The notes: a model not told the origin generated them from the letters alone. Positions 25,537-34,753 are shown, numbered from the stretch's first letter. The stretch is 58,738 bases of DNA from Calidithermus roseus (GCF_003574095.1 NZ_QWLA01000012.1:1-58738), one strand, 5' to 3'. Translations and numbers: made by a program.

Positions 25537-26397
25537 TCAAGCGTTCGCCCTGGGGTCCAGCACGTCACGCAAAGCGTCGCCCAGGAGGTTGAAAGCCAGC
25601 ACCGTAAGTAGGATCGCCACGGCGGGTGAAGTGGGGGCCCAGAAGGCTTCGGCGATGTAGCTGCGGGTCTCGGAGACCATCGCGCCCCACTCGGGGATGG
25701 GCGGCTGGGCCCCAAAGCCCACGAAGGAGAGCCCGGCGGCGGTGAGGATGGCCCCGCCGACGTCGAAGCTGGCCTGCACGAAGACAGGGGTGAGGGTGTT
25801 GGGCAGCAGGTGGCGCAGCATCAGCCGCCACTGCGGCACGCCCAGCGCCCGGGCGGCCTCCACGAACTCCCGCTCGCGCAGGGCCAGCACGTTGGCCCGC
25901 ACCAGCCGCGCGTAAACCGGCCAGCTCACTAAAGCCACCGCCAGGATGGTGTTGCCCAGGTTGGGCCCCAGCGCCGCCGCGATGGCCATGGCCAGGATTA
26001 GGGAGGGGAAGGCGAAGAAGATATCGGTCAGGCGCATGAGCAGGTTATCCCAGACCCCGCCCAGGCTTCCCGCCAGCAGTCCGATCACCACCCCGATGAG
26101 CACCGACAGCAGCACCACCCCGAAGCCCACCTTGAGGCTGATGGCCGCGCCGTGGGCCACCCGCGCCCAAACGTCGCGACCGAGTTGGTCGGTGCCCAGG
26201 AGGTGGGCGCTCGAGGGCGGGCTGAGCCGCTGGAGGATGTTCTGCTCGATGGGGTCGGGGGCGATGGCCGGGGCCAGCAGGGCCACCAGCAAAAGCAGCA
26301 CCAGCAGCGCCAGTCCTATCAAGCCGCCAGGGTTGCGCAGGAAGCGTCGCAGGGGCCTCGAGCGGCGGTCGGAGGGGGCGTTCACGGCGGCAGCCAT
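25537..26397 (-). CDS. Peptide-type ABC transporter permease, DppC/OppC family
   Basis: 286 residues with about six membrane helices. The DppC-type N-terminus has HLLGTDQLGRDVWARV. The EAA loop that docks the ATPase is EAARALGVPQWRLMLRHLLPN, near residue 185. It forms the inner-membrane channel with the DppB-like partner encoded 9 bp upstream (26407-27414). The binding protein gene leads the operon. No ATPase genes follow. Confidence 0.93.
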   Translation of the reverse strand: MAAAVNAPSDRRSRPLRRFLRNPGGLIGLALLVLLLLVALLAPAIAPDPIEQNILQRLSPPSSAHLLGTDQLGRDVWARVAHGAAISLKVGFGVVLLSVLIGVVIGLLAGSLGGVWDNLLMRLTDIFFAFPSLILAMAIAAALGPNLGNTILAVALVSWPVYARLVRANVLALREREFVEAARALGVPQWRLMLRHLLPNTLTPVFVQASFDVGGAILTAAGLSFVGFGAQPPIPEWGAMVSETRSYIAEAFWAPTSPAVAILLTVLAFNLLGDALRDVLDPRANA

Positions 26398-26406
26398 CGG
26401 GGTCCT

Positions 26407-27414
26407 CTAGGTGTAGCGGATGCGGGGGTCGAGGAAGGCATACAGCAGGTCGGTGACGAGGTTGACCAGGGCGTAGACCAGCCCCACCAGCAGCGTCACG
26501 CCCATCACGGCGGGGAAGTCGAGGCTGGTGGCCGACTGGGTCACGTAGCGTCCGATGCCCGGCCAGCTAAAGATGGTCTCGGTCAGCACCGCGCCCGAGA
26601 GCAGGCCCCCCAGCAGGCTACCCAGCAGCGTGAGGATGGGCAAGGAGGCGTTCTTGAGGGCGTGGCGGAAGATCACCGACGAGGCCACCGCCCCCTTGGC
26701 GCGCGCGGTGCGGATGTAGTCCTGGGCGAGCACCTCGAGCATGGTCGCGCGGGTCATGCGGGCGAGGATGGCTGCCGAGAACATGCCCAGCACGAAGGCG
26801 GGTAGGATGAGGTGCTCGAGCGAGTCGAGGAACACGGTCCAGTCGCGCGCCAGCAGCGCGTCGAGGCTCATCATGCCCGTGACGCGGGGCGGGGGGAACA
26901 AGAAGCCGTCCAGGCGGCCCTGGACAGGCAGGAGATCGAGCCGCTGAGCCAGCAGGTATTGCAGCAGGACCGCGCTGAAAAAGACCGGAGTGGCGCCGCC
27001 CAGCAGCGCCAGAATGCGCACCGCCACGTCGGGAGCGCGGTTGGGGAACAGCGACGCCAGGATTCCCGCCGGTATGCCCAGCAGCACGGCCAAGGCGAAA
27101 GCCACCAGGGAGAGCTCGAGCGTGGCCGGGAAGAACTCACGCAAATCCTCGGCCACTGCTCGTCCCGTGCGCAACGACTGGCCCAGGTCGCCCGAGAGCA
27201 GACGGCCCATGTAGATGAGGTACTGCTCGAGCTTGGACTTGTTCAGCCCGTAGCGCTCGCGGAACTCCTGGAGCTGCTCCTCGCGAGCGTTCTCGCCCAG
27301 CGCGGCGATGGCGGGGTCCACGGGCACCACCTGGGCGATGAAGAAGGTGGCGAAGGTGACCCCCCAAACCACGAAGAGCACGAAGAAGAGGCGCCGGACG
27401 ATGTAGGAAAGCAT
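26407..27414 (-). CDS. Peptide-type ABC transporter permease, DppB/OppB family
   Basis: 335 residues from ATG 27414 (MLSYIVRRLFFVLFVVWGVT). Family traits: the N-terminal RRL helix, FRERYGLNKS, SLRTGRAVAEDLREFFPAT and the EAA loop RTARAKGAVASSVIFRHALKN. It pairs with the DppC-like permease. A start at 27471 would add a stretch with no membrane-protein character. It follows the binding-protein gene by about 80 bp. Confidence 0.93.
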   Translation of the reverse strand: MLSYIVRRLFFVLFVVWGVTFATFFIAQVVPVDPAIAALGENAREEQLQEFRERYGLNKSKLEQYLIYMGRLLSGDLGQSLRTGRAVAEDLREFFPATLELSLVAFALAVLLGIPAGILASLFPNRAPDVAVRILALLGGATPVFFSAVLLQYLLAQRLDLLPVQGRLDGFLFPPPRVTGMMSLDALLARDWTVFLDSLEHLILPAFVLGMFSAAILARMTRATMLEVLAQDYIRTARAKGAVASSVIFRHALKNASLPILTLLGSLLGGLLSGAVLTETIFSWPGIGRYVTQSATSLDFPAVMGVTLLVGLVYALVNLVTDLLYAFLDPRIRYT

Positions 27415-27492
27415 GATGGGGTTCAGGGTTTCGGGTGCCGGGACGGGAAAATCCTTCCCCCGGCCCGACACCCGTCCCCACGGGGCCCTGCC

Positions 27493-29067
27493 TCAGGGCA
27501 GTTTGCTGATGTTCTCGAAGCGCACCTGGCCCTGGGCGTTGCGCACGTACCCCTCGACCTTGGCCGAGAAGCCCAGCGGGATGGAGGGCTGGTAGAGGAT
27601 GACGTAGGGACCGCTCTTGAGCGCGTAGTCGGTGAGCAACTTGTACAGCGCGGCCCGCTTGGAGGGGTCGGTCTCGAGCGAGCCCTGGTTGGCCAGCTTG
27701 GAAGCGGTGGCGTCGTCCCAGACGTTACGCCAGGCTAAGCTTTTGGCGGTGAAGTCGGCCAGCGGGGTGGCGTTGCCGTCGGGGTCGGGGAAGTCGGGGC
27801 TCCAGCCGCCTAGGTAGACCTGATGGCTCTGCGCGCGGTAGATCTTCAGGGCCTCGGCGTTGGCGATGGCCTTGATGTTGGCCTTGATGCCGGCCTTGGC
27901 CAGGTCGCTCTGGATCTTGGTGGCGATGTCCTGACAGGGGATGCCGCCCCCGCACAACCCCGTGCTGGTGAGCAATTCGAACTCGAAGCCGTTGGGGTAG
28001 CCCGCCTCGGCCAGCAGCTTCTTGGCCCGTGCCGGGTCGTACTTGTAGGGCAGGGCGTTGTTGTAGCCCAGCAGGCCCTTGGGGATGATGGTCTGGATCT
28101 TGACGCCATTGCCCTGGACCAAGCCGCTGACCAACTCGTCCTGGTTGACCGCCCAGCGCATGGCCTCGCGCACCTTGGGGTTGGCGAAGGGGCTGCCGGG
28201 TTTGACGTTCATGCCCATGTAGTTCAGCCGCAGGCTGTCGGCCTTGAGGGTCTTGAAGCGGGGGTTGGCGGCGATGGCCTTGAGGGCTTCGGGGGTGAGG
28301 CCCTCGGCGATGTCGATCTCGCCGGACTCGAGCGCGGTGCGCAGCACCGTGGGCTCCTTGATCTCACGCATGATGATGCGCTGGAGCTTGGGCTTGAGGC
28401 GGGCGTTGGGGTTGGCCTCGAGCAGCACCTGCGAGCCGCGGTCCCAGCGCACCAGGCGGAAGGGTCCCGACCCGGCGGAGTTGTTGGTGAGCCACTCCTT
28501 GCCGAAGTCGCCACCCTTGGCGTGTTTCTGCACCTCCTCGCTATCGACAATCCCGCCAATGTTGAAGGTGAGGATACTGAGGAAGGAGCCCGGCGAAGCG
28601 GTCTTGGGGATGCGAACCTCGACGGTGTAGGGATCCACAGCCCGGGTGCCTCCCACCTTGAGCTGGGCGATGTCGGTGAAGAGGAAGGAAGAGGGTCCTT
28701 TGAGCTGGATGGCCCGGTCGAAGCTGAACACCACGTCCTTAGCAGTGACCTCGCGCCCCGTGGAGAACTTACTGCCCCTGCGCAGCTTGAAGGTAATGAC
28801 CCAGGAGTCTCCCCCGCGCTCGACCTTCCAGCTTTCGGCCAGACCCGGCCTGAGGGTGGAGAGATCGGCCCCCTCGAACTTCACCAGCGTCTCGTAGAGG
28901 TTGTCGGTGATGAGGCCACCGGAAAACTCGTAGGCCACCTGCGGGTCCAGGGTGATCAGGTCCGACCAGTCTCCGCCGTAAATCAAGGTACTGGTGCGGT
29001 CCTGAGCCACCGCCAGAGCGCCCAGCACGATTCCCAGGCTTGCCAAACGCTGGAATTTACGCCACAT
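27493..29067 (-). CDS. ABC transporter substrate-binding protein, SBP_bac_5 family
   Basis: 524 residues with a signal peptide (FQRLASLGIVLGALAVA). Landmarks: ITDNLYETLVKF, GLAESWKVE, FKLRRGSKFSTGREVTAKDVVFSFDRA, VREAMRWAVNQDELV. AAAGGAGGG precedes ATG 29067, and a promoter sits just upstream. It is the first gene of an SBP-DppB-DppC operon for a peptide-like ligand. It has two cysteines (GLCGGGIPCQ) near residue 380 that the orphan homologue at 4-5.6 kb lacks, so the two differ in detail. Confidence 0.94.
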   Translation of the reverse strand: MWRKFQRLASLGIVLGALAVAQDRTSTLIYGGDWSDLITLDPQVAYEFSGGLITDNLYETLVKFEGADLSTLRPGLAESWKVERGGDSWVITFKLRRGSKFSTGREVTAKDVVFSFDRAIQLKGPSSFLFTDIAQLKVGGTRAVDPYTVEVRIPKTASPGSFLSILTFNIGGIVDSEEVQKHAKGGDFGKEWLTNNSAGSGPFRLVRWDRGSQVLLEANPNARLKPKLQRIIMREIKEPTVLRTALESGEIDIAEGLTPEALKAIAANPRFKTLKADSLRLNYMGMNVKPGSPFANPKVREAMRWAVNQDELVSGLVQGNGVKIQTIIPKGLLGYNNALPYKYDPARAKKLLAEAGYPNGFEFELLTSTGLCGGGIPCQDIATKIQSDLAKAGIKANIKAIANAEALKIYRAQSHQVYLGGWSPDFPDPDGNATPLADFTAKSLAWRNVWDDATASKLANQGSLETDPSKRAALYKLLTDYALKSGPYVILYQPSIPLGFSAKVEGYVRNAQGQVRFENISKLP

Positions 29068-29095
29068 ACGCCATCCCTCCTTTAGTCATGGCGAT

Positions 29096-29124
29096 AGACT
29101 AAGCCCCTCTCATCGAAGGGTCAA
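29096..29124 (-). promoter_or_regulatory. Promoter of the SBP-DppB-DppC operon
   Basis: On the minus strand: -35 TTGACC (29124-29119), a 17-bp spacer and -10 TAGTCT (29101-29096). Transcription would start near 29089, about 20 nt before the ATG. Confidence 0.55.
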
Positions 29125-29218
29125 GATGTTCTCATCGGCCTGAAGGCGGACGCTACCCGCCAGAAGGTGGGCACGTCGCTCCCTCGAGCAGCGCTCGAGG
29201 CAGATAGAACCCCCACAG

Positions 29219-29908
29219 CTATCGCCCCAGCAGAAGCACCACCGCCGGGTATTCCCCTTCGGGCAAGGAGAGCAGCGCGCGCACGTTCTCGTCGTAGAAG
29301 GTCTCGGCAGGGTAGGCCTGCAAGCCCAAGGCGGTGGCGGCCACCATCACCTCGCCTACCGCGTAGCCCGCCTCCAGCAGCGCGTAGCGGTAGCCCCGCA
29401 GCCCGAACACCGCCTCGCTGCGGTCGGGGACGGCGGTGAAGATCAGGAACACGGCAGCTTGCTCGAGCGACTCCAGGTCCATCAGCGCCTCGCGCCAGGC
29501 CGCCAGGTTGAGCTTGGCCGACAGCTGCTCGAGCTGGTGGGACTTGGCGGCGTAGTGGTAGATGCCGGGGAAGGTGTCTTGCAGGTTCTGCACCCCCAGG
29601 TAGACCTCGAGGGGGTAGGCCCCGCCCGCCGAAGGGTAGCCCCGCCCGCCCCGGCGCACCGACAACGGCTGCAAAAGCTGGGAAATCTCGGCCTGGCTGA
29701 TCGAGGAGCCCACCTTGGGCGGCTGGGGGGCCAGCCTCGAGAGCACCTTCCACACCGGGGCTCCGCCCTCCTTGCTGGGAGTGGGCAGGTCTACCGATTC
29801 CAGCGGGTTGGCATACACCTTGGCCGCAGGCGCGCGCCCCCCCGGCAAGCCATCTCCAGGGAATAGACGGGTAAGGCGGTAGAAAAGTTTGCCAGGGTGC
29901 TTGTCCAT
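29219..29908 (-). CDS. SagB-type nitroreductase-fold dehydrogenase
   Basis: 229 residues from ATG 29908 (MDKHPGKLFYRLTRLFPG). The nitroreductase fold of the SagB type is indicated by ISQLLQPLSVRRGGRGYPSAGG followed by YPLEVYLGV, the conserved FMN-binding S-A-G-G-xx-PLE region, and by EAGYAVGEVMVAATALGL. SagB enzymes oxidise azolines in RiPP pathways, but many stand-alone members have other roles. No cyclodehydratase or precursor gene is adjacent. Upstream in-frame sequence to 30130 is repeat DNA, not coding. No ribosome-binding site is obvious. Confidence 0.8.
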   Translation of the reverse strand: MDKHPGKLFYRLTRLFPGDGLPGGRAPAAKVYANPLESVDLPTPSKEGGAPVWKVLSRLAPQPPKVGSSISQAEISQLLQPLSVRRGGRGYPSAGGAYPLEVYLGVQNLQDTFPGIYHYAAKSHQLEQLSAKLNLAAWREALMDLESLEQAAVFLIFTAVPDRSEAVFGLRGYRYALLEAGYAVGEVMVAATALGLQAYPAETFYDENVRALLSLPEGEYPAVVLLLGR

Positions 29909-30209
29909 AAGCAGCGGTGTACTGGCGAACAGGCTACCGCAAGGCACGGAGAAATTTCCAGCCTTCGCTACGTTGCTAAAGATGAGGACTGCACGCCAAC
30001 CTCGAGGCTTCCTCGGCTGAAGGCTCGGCTCGTGGCTGGTGGCGTGTGGCTCGTGGTCACCCCTCCCCAGCCCCCCCGCCGGCGGGGAGGGAATATCCCC
30101 CCGGCCCCCCTTACTAAGGGGGGTAAGCAAAGGGCGTCTTGCGTTTTGCGTCTTACGTACGACGTAGGACGTACGACCCGCGCCCAGCTACGGGCTATCG
30201 GCCACCCGC
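29909..30209. repeat. Non-coding interval with G/C hairpins and a heptad array
   Basis: This 301-bp gap holds no gene. It has a GC hairpin unit (CCCTCCCC 30062-30069 with GGGGAGGG 30085-30092). Next is CCCCCCTTA with TAAGGGGGG (30106-30124), a near-perfect palindrome. Finally there are six heptads (30137-30178) from GTCTTGC to GTACGAC. The G/C palindromes are of a kind scattered in many bacterial genomes. Their attachment to the heptad array recurs in shortened form at 25.4 kb. Confidence 0.8.
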
Positions 30210-31472
30210 TCAAACCAGCGCCGGGGTGAAGCGGAAGCTCTTGGCCACCACCACGATGCCGGAGGCGGTGACGGTGAAACCCCTGGCGCGATCGGCCTCG
30301 AGGTCGTAGCCGATCTCGGTGCCGGGGGGAATCTTCACGTTCTTGTCGATAATGGCGTTCCTGATCTTGGCGTTGCGCCCGACTTCCACCTCGTCGAAGA
30401 GCACGCTGCGCTCGACGAGACTGTAGGAGTTGACCCGCACCCGGCGGAAGAGGACCGACTCGCGCACGGTGCCGCCCGAGATGATGCAGCCGCCGGCGAC
30501 GAGGCTGTTGAGGGACTGGCCGATCCGGTTGCCCGCTTCATGCACGAATTTGGCCGGAGGGCTGAAGTAGTTGGCCGTGCGCAGGGGCCACTCGGGGTTG
30601 AAGAGGTCGAACTCCGGAGTGACCTGGACAAGGTCCATGCTGGCTTCGAAATAAGCATCCAGGGTCCCCACGTCGCGCCAGTAGGTGTTGGGGCCCTCCT
30701 GGCCGGGGATAGGGTTGCGCTTGAAGTCGTAGACCTGAATGCGGTAGCCCTCCTTCAGAGCGTGGGGAATGACGTCCTTGCCGAAGTCGTGCGAGGAGGC
30801 GGTGTCGCGTGAGTCGTACTCGAGCAGCTCCTGCAGGGCCTCGGTGCGGAAGACGTAGTTGCCCATGCTCACCAGCGCCCACTCCGGCCTGCCGGGGATG
30901 GGGGTGGGATCTTTGGGCTTCTCCTGAAAGCCCACCAAGCGCCACTGATCGTCTACCTGCAAGACGCCGAAGCGGCTGGCCTCACTGATGGGTACCGGGT
31001 AGCCTGCGATGGTCAGATCGGCCCGTGTGTCGTTGTGGTACTCGACCATGTGAGCGACGTTCATCTTGAAAATGTGGTCGCCACCGAAAATCGCCACCGA
31101 TTCGGGCTTGTTGTTGTTGACCAGGTGCAGGTTCTGGTAGATGGCGTCGGCAGTGCCCCGGTACCACACCGGCCCCAACTCCTCGTAGCGGTACATCTGG
31201 GCCGGAACCAGGATGATGAAATGGTCGTCGAGGAAGCCGCCAAAGCGCCAGTGGCGCTGGATGTGCTCGGTGAGGGACTGGGCCTTGAACTGCGTCAGCA
31301 CGTAGATGCCGTAGATCCCCGAGTTGACGAAGTTGTTGAGCACGAAATCGATGATGCGATACCTCGAGCCAAACGGAACCGCCGGTTTGGCCCGTTTGGC
31401 AGTGAGCGGAAATAGACGAGAACCCTGCCCACCGGCCAGGATCATCCCCAGGACCTTCAACTTAGCGCTCAT
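30210..31472 (-). CDS. glgC: Glucose-1-phosphate adenylyltransferase (ADP-glucose synthase)
   Basis: 420 residues. N-terminal nucleotidyltransferase domain: [33 protein letters not shown], and [12 protein letters not shown] around the catalytic Asp. Then [26 protein letters not shown] and a C-terminal left-handed beta-helix ([28 protein letters not shown]). It makes ADP-glucose for glycogen. ATG 31472 has GGAGG 5 nt upstream. The other glg genes are not in the window. Confidence 0.96.
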   Translation of the reverse strand: MSAKLKVLGMILAGGQGSRLFPLTAKRAKPAVPFGSRYRIIDFVLNNFVNSGIYGIYVLTQFKAQSLTEHIQRHWRFGGFLDDHFIILVPAQMYRYEELGPVWYRGTADAIYQNLHLVNNNKPESVAIFGGDHIFKMNVAHMVEYHNDTRADLTIAGYPVPISEASRFGVLQVDDQWRLVGFQEKPKDPTPIPGRPEWALVSMGNYVFRTEALQELLEYDSRDTASSHDFGKDVIPHALKEGYRIQVYDFKRNPIPGQEGPNTYWRDVGTLDAYFEASMDLVQVTPEFDLFNPEWPLRTANYFSPPAKFVHEAGNRIGQSLNSLVAGGCIISGGTVRESVLFRRVRVNSYSLVERSVLFDEVEVGRNAKIRNAIIDKNVKIPPGTEIGYDLEADRARGFTVTASGIVVVAKSFRFTPALV

Positions 31473-31520
31473 CCCGCCTCCTTTTTTGAATAGCATAACG
31501 GAAATCTGTCATCGGGATAG

Positions 31521-31555
31521 GATGTCAGCCATCAGCTATCGAGCATCGACATCCC
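31521..31555 (+). repeat. Heptad array between divergent glgC and lonC
   Basis: Five units in register, GATGTCA, GCCATCA, GCTATCG and two more variants. They belong to the CGGCTAT/TAGCTGA class. Confidence 0.6.
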
Positions 31556-31583
31556 ATACCTGCTCCCATCTCCCTGGCTACAG

Positions 31584-31589
31584 TAGACT
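31584..31589 (+). promoter_or_regulatory. -10 box 7 nt before the lonC start
   Basis: TAGACT is followed by 7 nt and GTG 31597, an arrangement matching leaderless genes of the Deinococcus-Thermus group. No good -35 is seen. Confidence 0.45.
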
Positions 31590-31596
31590 CTTCTGC

Positions 31597-33762
31597 GTGT
31601 CGGCTCAGCGAATTTCCTACCAAGACCTCGAGTGGCGCACCTTTCCCGCCGACCCCTCCGTTGAGGTAAACCACCCGGCCCCCCCGCCCTTCTTCGGGCA
31701 GGAGCGGGCCAGGGCGGCGCTCGAGCTGGCCCTGAAAGGGGGGTTTCACGCCTATGTGGTGGGGCCACCCAGCCTAGGCAAGCACGAGGCGCTGTTGCAG
31801 TACCTCAAGCAGCAGCGGGTGGAGACCCCGCCCGACCTGCTCTACGTGCCCCTCTCCGAGCGCCGCGCCGCCGTGCTGACCCTTCCTAGCGGCAAGGAAA
31901 ACGATTTAGCCGAGGCCATCGAGGGCTTGCTCGAGGAGGGCAACCGCCTGGAGGCGCTGTTTCGCCAGAGATCCTTCCTGCAGGAGAAATCGCGGCTGGA
32001 GTCGCGCTTTCGCCAGCAGCAGGAGGAGCAGATCGAGCAACTGCGCCGCGAGGCCCAGGCCGCCGGGTTCAGCCTGCTCGTGGGCGAGGAGGGGATCGAG
32101 CTGAGCGGGCAGGGCAGCGTCCCCACCGAGCTGGCGGCCCACCTCGAGGAGGTCACGCTGCACAACCTGGCCCTCTCCGCCGAAGCCGCCCAGGCCCTGC
32201 GTCGCCTGCGGCGGGAGTGGGCCAGCCACTACCTGAACACCCGCGTGGAGCCCCTCATCCGGCGTTTTCCCCAGGCCAGGGCCTACCTCGAGGCCCTGCG
32301 CGACCGCCTGGCCCGCGCCGCCGAGAGCGGGGAGTCTTTCGACCCCACCCCCTGGCGGCCCAACCTGCTCACCTCCTCCAGCACCGGCTCACCGCCCCCC
32401 GTGGTGTTCGAGCCCTACGCCACCGCGCCCAGGCTGTTCGGGCGGCTGGACTACCACACCGAGCGGGGCGTGCGCAGCACCCACGTCGGGCTAATCCGGC
32501 CCGGCGCGATCCACCGCGCCCAGGGAGGGTTCCTCATCCTCGACGCCTCGAGCCTGGTGCGCGAGGGCACCTGGGAAGCCTTCAAGCGGGCCCTGCGCAA
32601 CGGGCAGGTGGAGCCGGTCACCGAGGCCGACGGGCCGGGGGGCCTGGAGGTCGAACCCTTCCCTGTGCAGGTCCAGGTCCTACTGGTAGGCAGCCACGAG
32701 GCTTTCGAGCCGCTCGAGCACGACCCGGCCTTCAGCGAGTTGTTTCGCATCCGGGTGGAGTTCTCCCCCACCCTCCCCGCCACGCCCGAGCACTATCAGG
32801 CCTTTGGCGGCTGGCTGAGCCAACAGGGCTTCCAGCTTACCGAAGGCGCTCTGGCCCGGCTGTGGGACGAGGGCCGCCGTATGGCCGAGCAGCGCGATCG
32901 CTTCGACGCCCGCCTCGTCGAGCTAAGGGCCATAGCCGAGGAGGCCGCGGTGCTGGCCAAAGGGCCGCTGAGGGCCGAGGATGTCGAGAGGGCCATCGCT
33001 GCCAGGGACGAGCGGGCCTTCCACTCCGAGGAGGAGTTCCTGCGGGCAGTGCGTGAGGGCACCTGGAGCTTCCGGCTAAAGGGGAAGGCCGTGGGAGAAA
33101 TCAACGCGCTGGTGGTGCTCGAGACTGATCCACCCTGGGGCCGCCCCTCCCGCCTGACCGCCCGTGCCGCTCCTGGACGCGACGGGGTGCTCTCCATCGA
33201 CCGCGAGGCTGGGCTGGGCGGGCACATCTTCCACAAGGCGGTGCTGGCCCTCAGTGGCTACCTGCGCGGTCACTACGCCGAGGTGGGTTCCTTCTCGGCT
33301 ACGGTGAGCCTGGTCTTCGAGCAGAACTACGCCTCCATCGAGGGCGACTCGGCGGGCCTGGCCGAGTTGCTGGCGATCCTCTCGGCCATCGGAGGGGTGC
33401 CCCTGCGGCAGGACCTGGGCGTGACCGGGGCGGTGGATCAAAGCGGCCAGGTGCTGGCGGTGGGTGGGGTGACGGCCAAGATCGAAGGCTTTTTCCGGCT
33501 GTGCCAGGCCCAGGGGCTCACGGGAGACCAGGGCGTGGTGATCCCCAGGAGCAACCTCAGCAACCTCACCCTGAGTAGCGAGGTGCTGGAAGCTATCCGC
33601 AACGAACGCTTCCACCTCTACACGGTCGAGACGGTCGATGAGGCCATCGAGCTCCTCACCGGCAAACGGGCCGAGGGCTTCGGCGGGGTACACGAGAAGG
33701 TGCGCCAGAGCCTCGAGCACTTCCGCGACCTCGAGAACGGGGAGCACGGGGAGCGGGACTAG
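31597..33762 (+). CDS. lonC: ATP-independent Lon-like protease, LonC type
   Basis: 721 residues. The AAA-like region (about 30-480) has a broken Walker A, GPPSLGKHE (His where Ser/Thr is needed), and a Walker B-like FLILDASS without the catalytic Glu. A coiled-coil insert (about 120-200) interrupts it. The S16 protease domain (about 500-700) has the catalytic Ser585 in IEGDSAGLAELL and Lys628 in VTAKIEGFF. LonC enzymes of Meiothermus and Thermus lack ATPase activity and degrade unfolded protein. GTG 31597 fits the first conserved residues and a TAGACT box; the open frame extends upstream through repeat DNA, so the start is not certain. Confidence 0.87.
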   Translation: MSAQRISYQDLEWRTFPADPSVEVNHPAPPPFFGQERARAALELALKGGFHAYVVGPPSLGKHEALLQYLKQQRVETPPDLLYVPLSERRAAVLTLPSGKENDLAEAIEGLLEEGNRLEALFRQRSFLQEKSRLESRFRQQQEEQIEQLRREAQAAGFSLLVGEEGIELSGQGSVPTELAAHLEEVTLHNLALSAEAAQALRRLRREWASHYLNTRVEPLIRRFPQARAYLEALRDRLARAAESGESFDPTPWRPNLLTSSSTGSPPPVVFEPYATAPRLFGRLDYHTERGVRSTHVGLIRPGAIHRAQGGFLILDASSLVREGTWEAFKRALRNGQVEPVTEADGPGGLEVEPFPVQVQVLLVGSHEAFEPLEHDPAFSELFRIRVEFSPTLPATPEHYQAFGGWLSQQGFQLTEGALARLWDEGRRMAEQRDRFDARLVELRAIAEEAAVLAKGPLRAEDVERAIAARDERAFHSEEEFLRAVREGTWSFRLKGKAVGEINALVVLETDPPWGRPSRLTARAAPGRDGVLSIDREAGLGGHIFHKAVLALSGYLRGHYAEVGSFSATVSLVFEQNYASIEGDSAGLAELLAILSAIGGVPLRQDLGVTGAVDQSGQVLAVGGVTAKIEGFFRLCQAQGLTGDQGVVIPRSNLSNLTLSSEVLEAIRNERFHLYTVETVDEAIELLTGKRAEGFGGVHEKVRQSLEHFRDLENGEHGERD

Positions 33763-33773
33763 GGCTGCCGAGC

Positions 33774-33822
33774 GTCGATGGTCAATAGCTACTTGCGTTT
33801 TGCGTCGGGCGTGCAGCTCCAA
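33774..33822 (+). repeat. Heptad array, seven units spanning both classes
   Basis: GTCGATG, GTCAATA, GCTACTT, GCGTTTT, GCGTCGG, GCGTGCA and GCTCCAA run in one register. The TTGCGT formed at the fourth-fifth unit junction (33800-33805) lies exactly 17 bp before the TAGGCT -10 box of the next gene. Confidence 0.75.
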
Positions 33823-33828
33823 TAGGCT
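33800..33828 (+). promoter_or_regulatory. Possible promoter built on the heptad array
   Basis: TTGCGT (33800-33805), a 17-bp spacer and TAGGCT (33823-33828), followed 7 nt later by GTG 33836. The -35 match is weak (3 of 6), but the spacing is ideal. Confidence 0.4.
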
Positions 33829-33835
33829 AAAACCC

Positions 33836-34753
33836 GTGGAGACCATTCAAATTCCCGGCCTCGAGCCCATCCCCCCGCTCGGCCTGGGTACCTGGCAGTG
33901 GGGAGACACGTTGTTCTGGGACTATGGCAAGGACTACAAGGACAGCGACCTCGAGGCCGCCTTCAAAGAGTCACTGGCGGCGGGCATCCGGCTCTATGAC
34001 ACCGCCGAGGTCTACGGCAGGGGCAAGAGCGAGCGCTTGCTGGGGCAATTCGTGCGCGCGTGCGGGCAAAGGCCCCTGATCGTGAGCAAGTGCTTTCCTT
34101 TCCCCTGGCGCTTCAGCCGCAAGAGCCTGATCATGGCCCTCAGAGGCAGCCTGAGGCGGCTTGGAGTGGAACGGCTCGACCTCTACCTGCTGCACTGGCC
34201 CTGGCCGCCCGTGCCGCTGGAGGGGTGGGCCGAGTCGCTGGCCGAGGCTTACGAACTGGGCCTGGCCCGTGCGGTCGGGGTTTCCAACTGCGACCTCGCC
34301 CAGACGGAGCGGGTGAGCCGGGTCCTGGCCCGGCACAACGTAAAGTTGGCCGCCAACCAGCTCGAGTACAACCTGCTCGAGCGCAGACCCGAGCACAGCG
34401 GGCTGCTCGAGGCCCTGCGGGCTGAGGGTGCCGTGCTCATGGCCTACAGCCCGCTGGGAATGGGCTGGCTCACCGGCAAGTACAGCCTGCAAAACCCGCC
34501 GACTGGGGTCATGCGAGGCCGCAAGTACCGCGCGAAGGAAAGCAAAATCCCTGGGCTCATCCGGGTTTTGCAGGAGGTCGCCCAGGCTCACGAAGCCACG
34601 CCCGCGCAGGTAGCCCTGCGCTGGTGCATTCAGAAGGGTACCCTGCCCATTCCCGGAGCCAAAACCCCGGCTCAGGCCAGGGCCAACGCAGGTGCGCTGA
34701 GCCTGCGCCTCAGCGAGGATGAAATGCGGCTGCTGGACAGTGCCAGCGCATGA
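33836..34753 (+). CDS. Aldo/keto reductase
   Basis: 305 residues. Catalytic tetrad candidates: Asp and Tyr in LYDTAEVYG, Lys in IVSKCF, His in YLLHWPWP. Further TIM-barrel landmarks are AVGVSNCDL, LAANQLEYNLLER, YSPLGMGWLTGKY and LPIPGAKTPAQA. NAD(P)H-dependent reduction of an unknown carbonyl substrate is expected. GTG 33836 is the start that fits the conserved N-terminus; the frame extends into lonC. It converges on the efflux operon, with a heptad array between. Confidence 0.9.
   Translation: METIQIPGLEPIPPLGLGTWQWGDTLFWDYGKDYKDSDLEAAFKESLAAGIRLYDTAEVYGRGKSERLLGQFVRACGQRPLIVSKCFPFPWRFSRKSLIMALRGSLRRLGVERLDLYLLHWPWPPVPLEGWAESLAEAYELGLARAVGVSNCDLAQTERVSRVLARHNVKLAANQLEYNLLERRPEHSGLLEALRAEGAVLMAYSPLGMGWLTGKYSLQNPPTGVMRGRKYRAKESKIPGLIRVLQEVAQAHEATPAQVALRWCIQKGTLPIPGAKTPAQARANAGALSLRLSEDEMRLLDSASA

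Noticed and set aside
29219-29908. RiPP biosynthesis cluster around the SagB-like gene
   Set aside because: No cyclodehydratase, precursor or transporter gene is adjacent, and stand-alone SagB-fold proteins are common.
30062-30124. G/C palindromes as a normal terminator pair
   Set aside because: They lie downstream of no plus-strand gene and upstream of a minus-strand gene. The sequence recurs at 25.4 kb, so a repeat explains it better.
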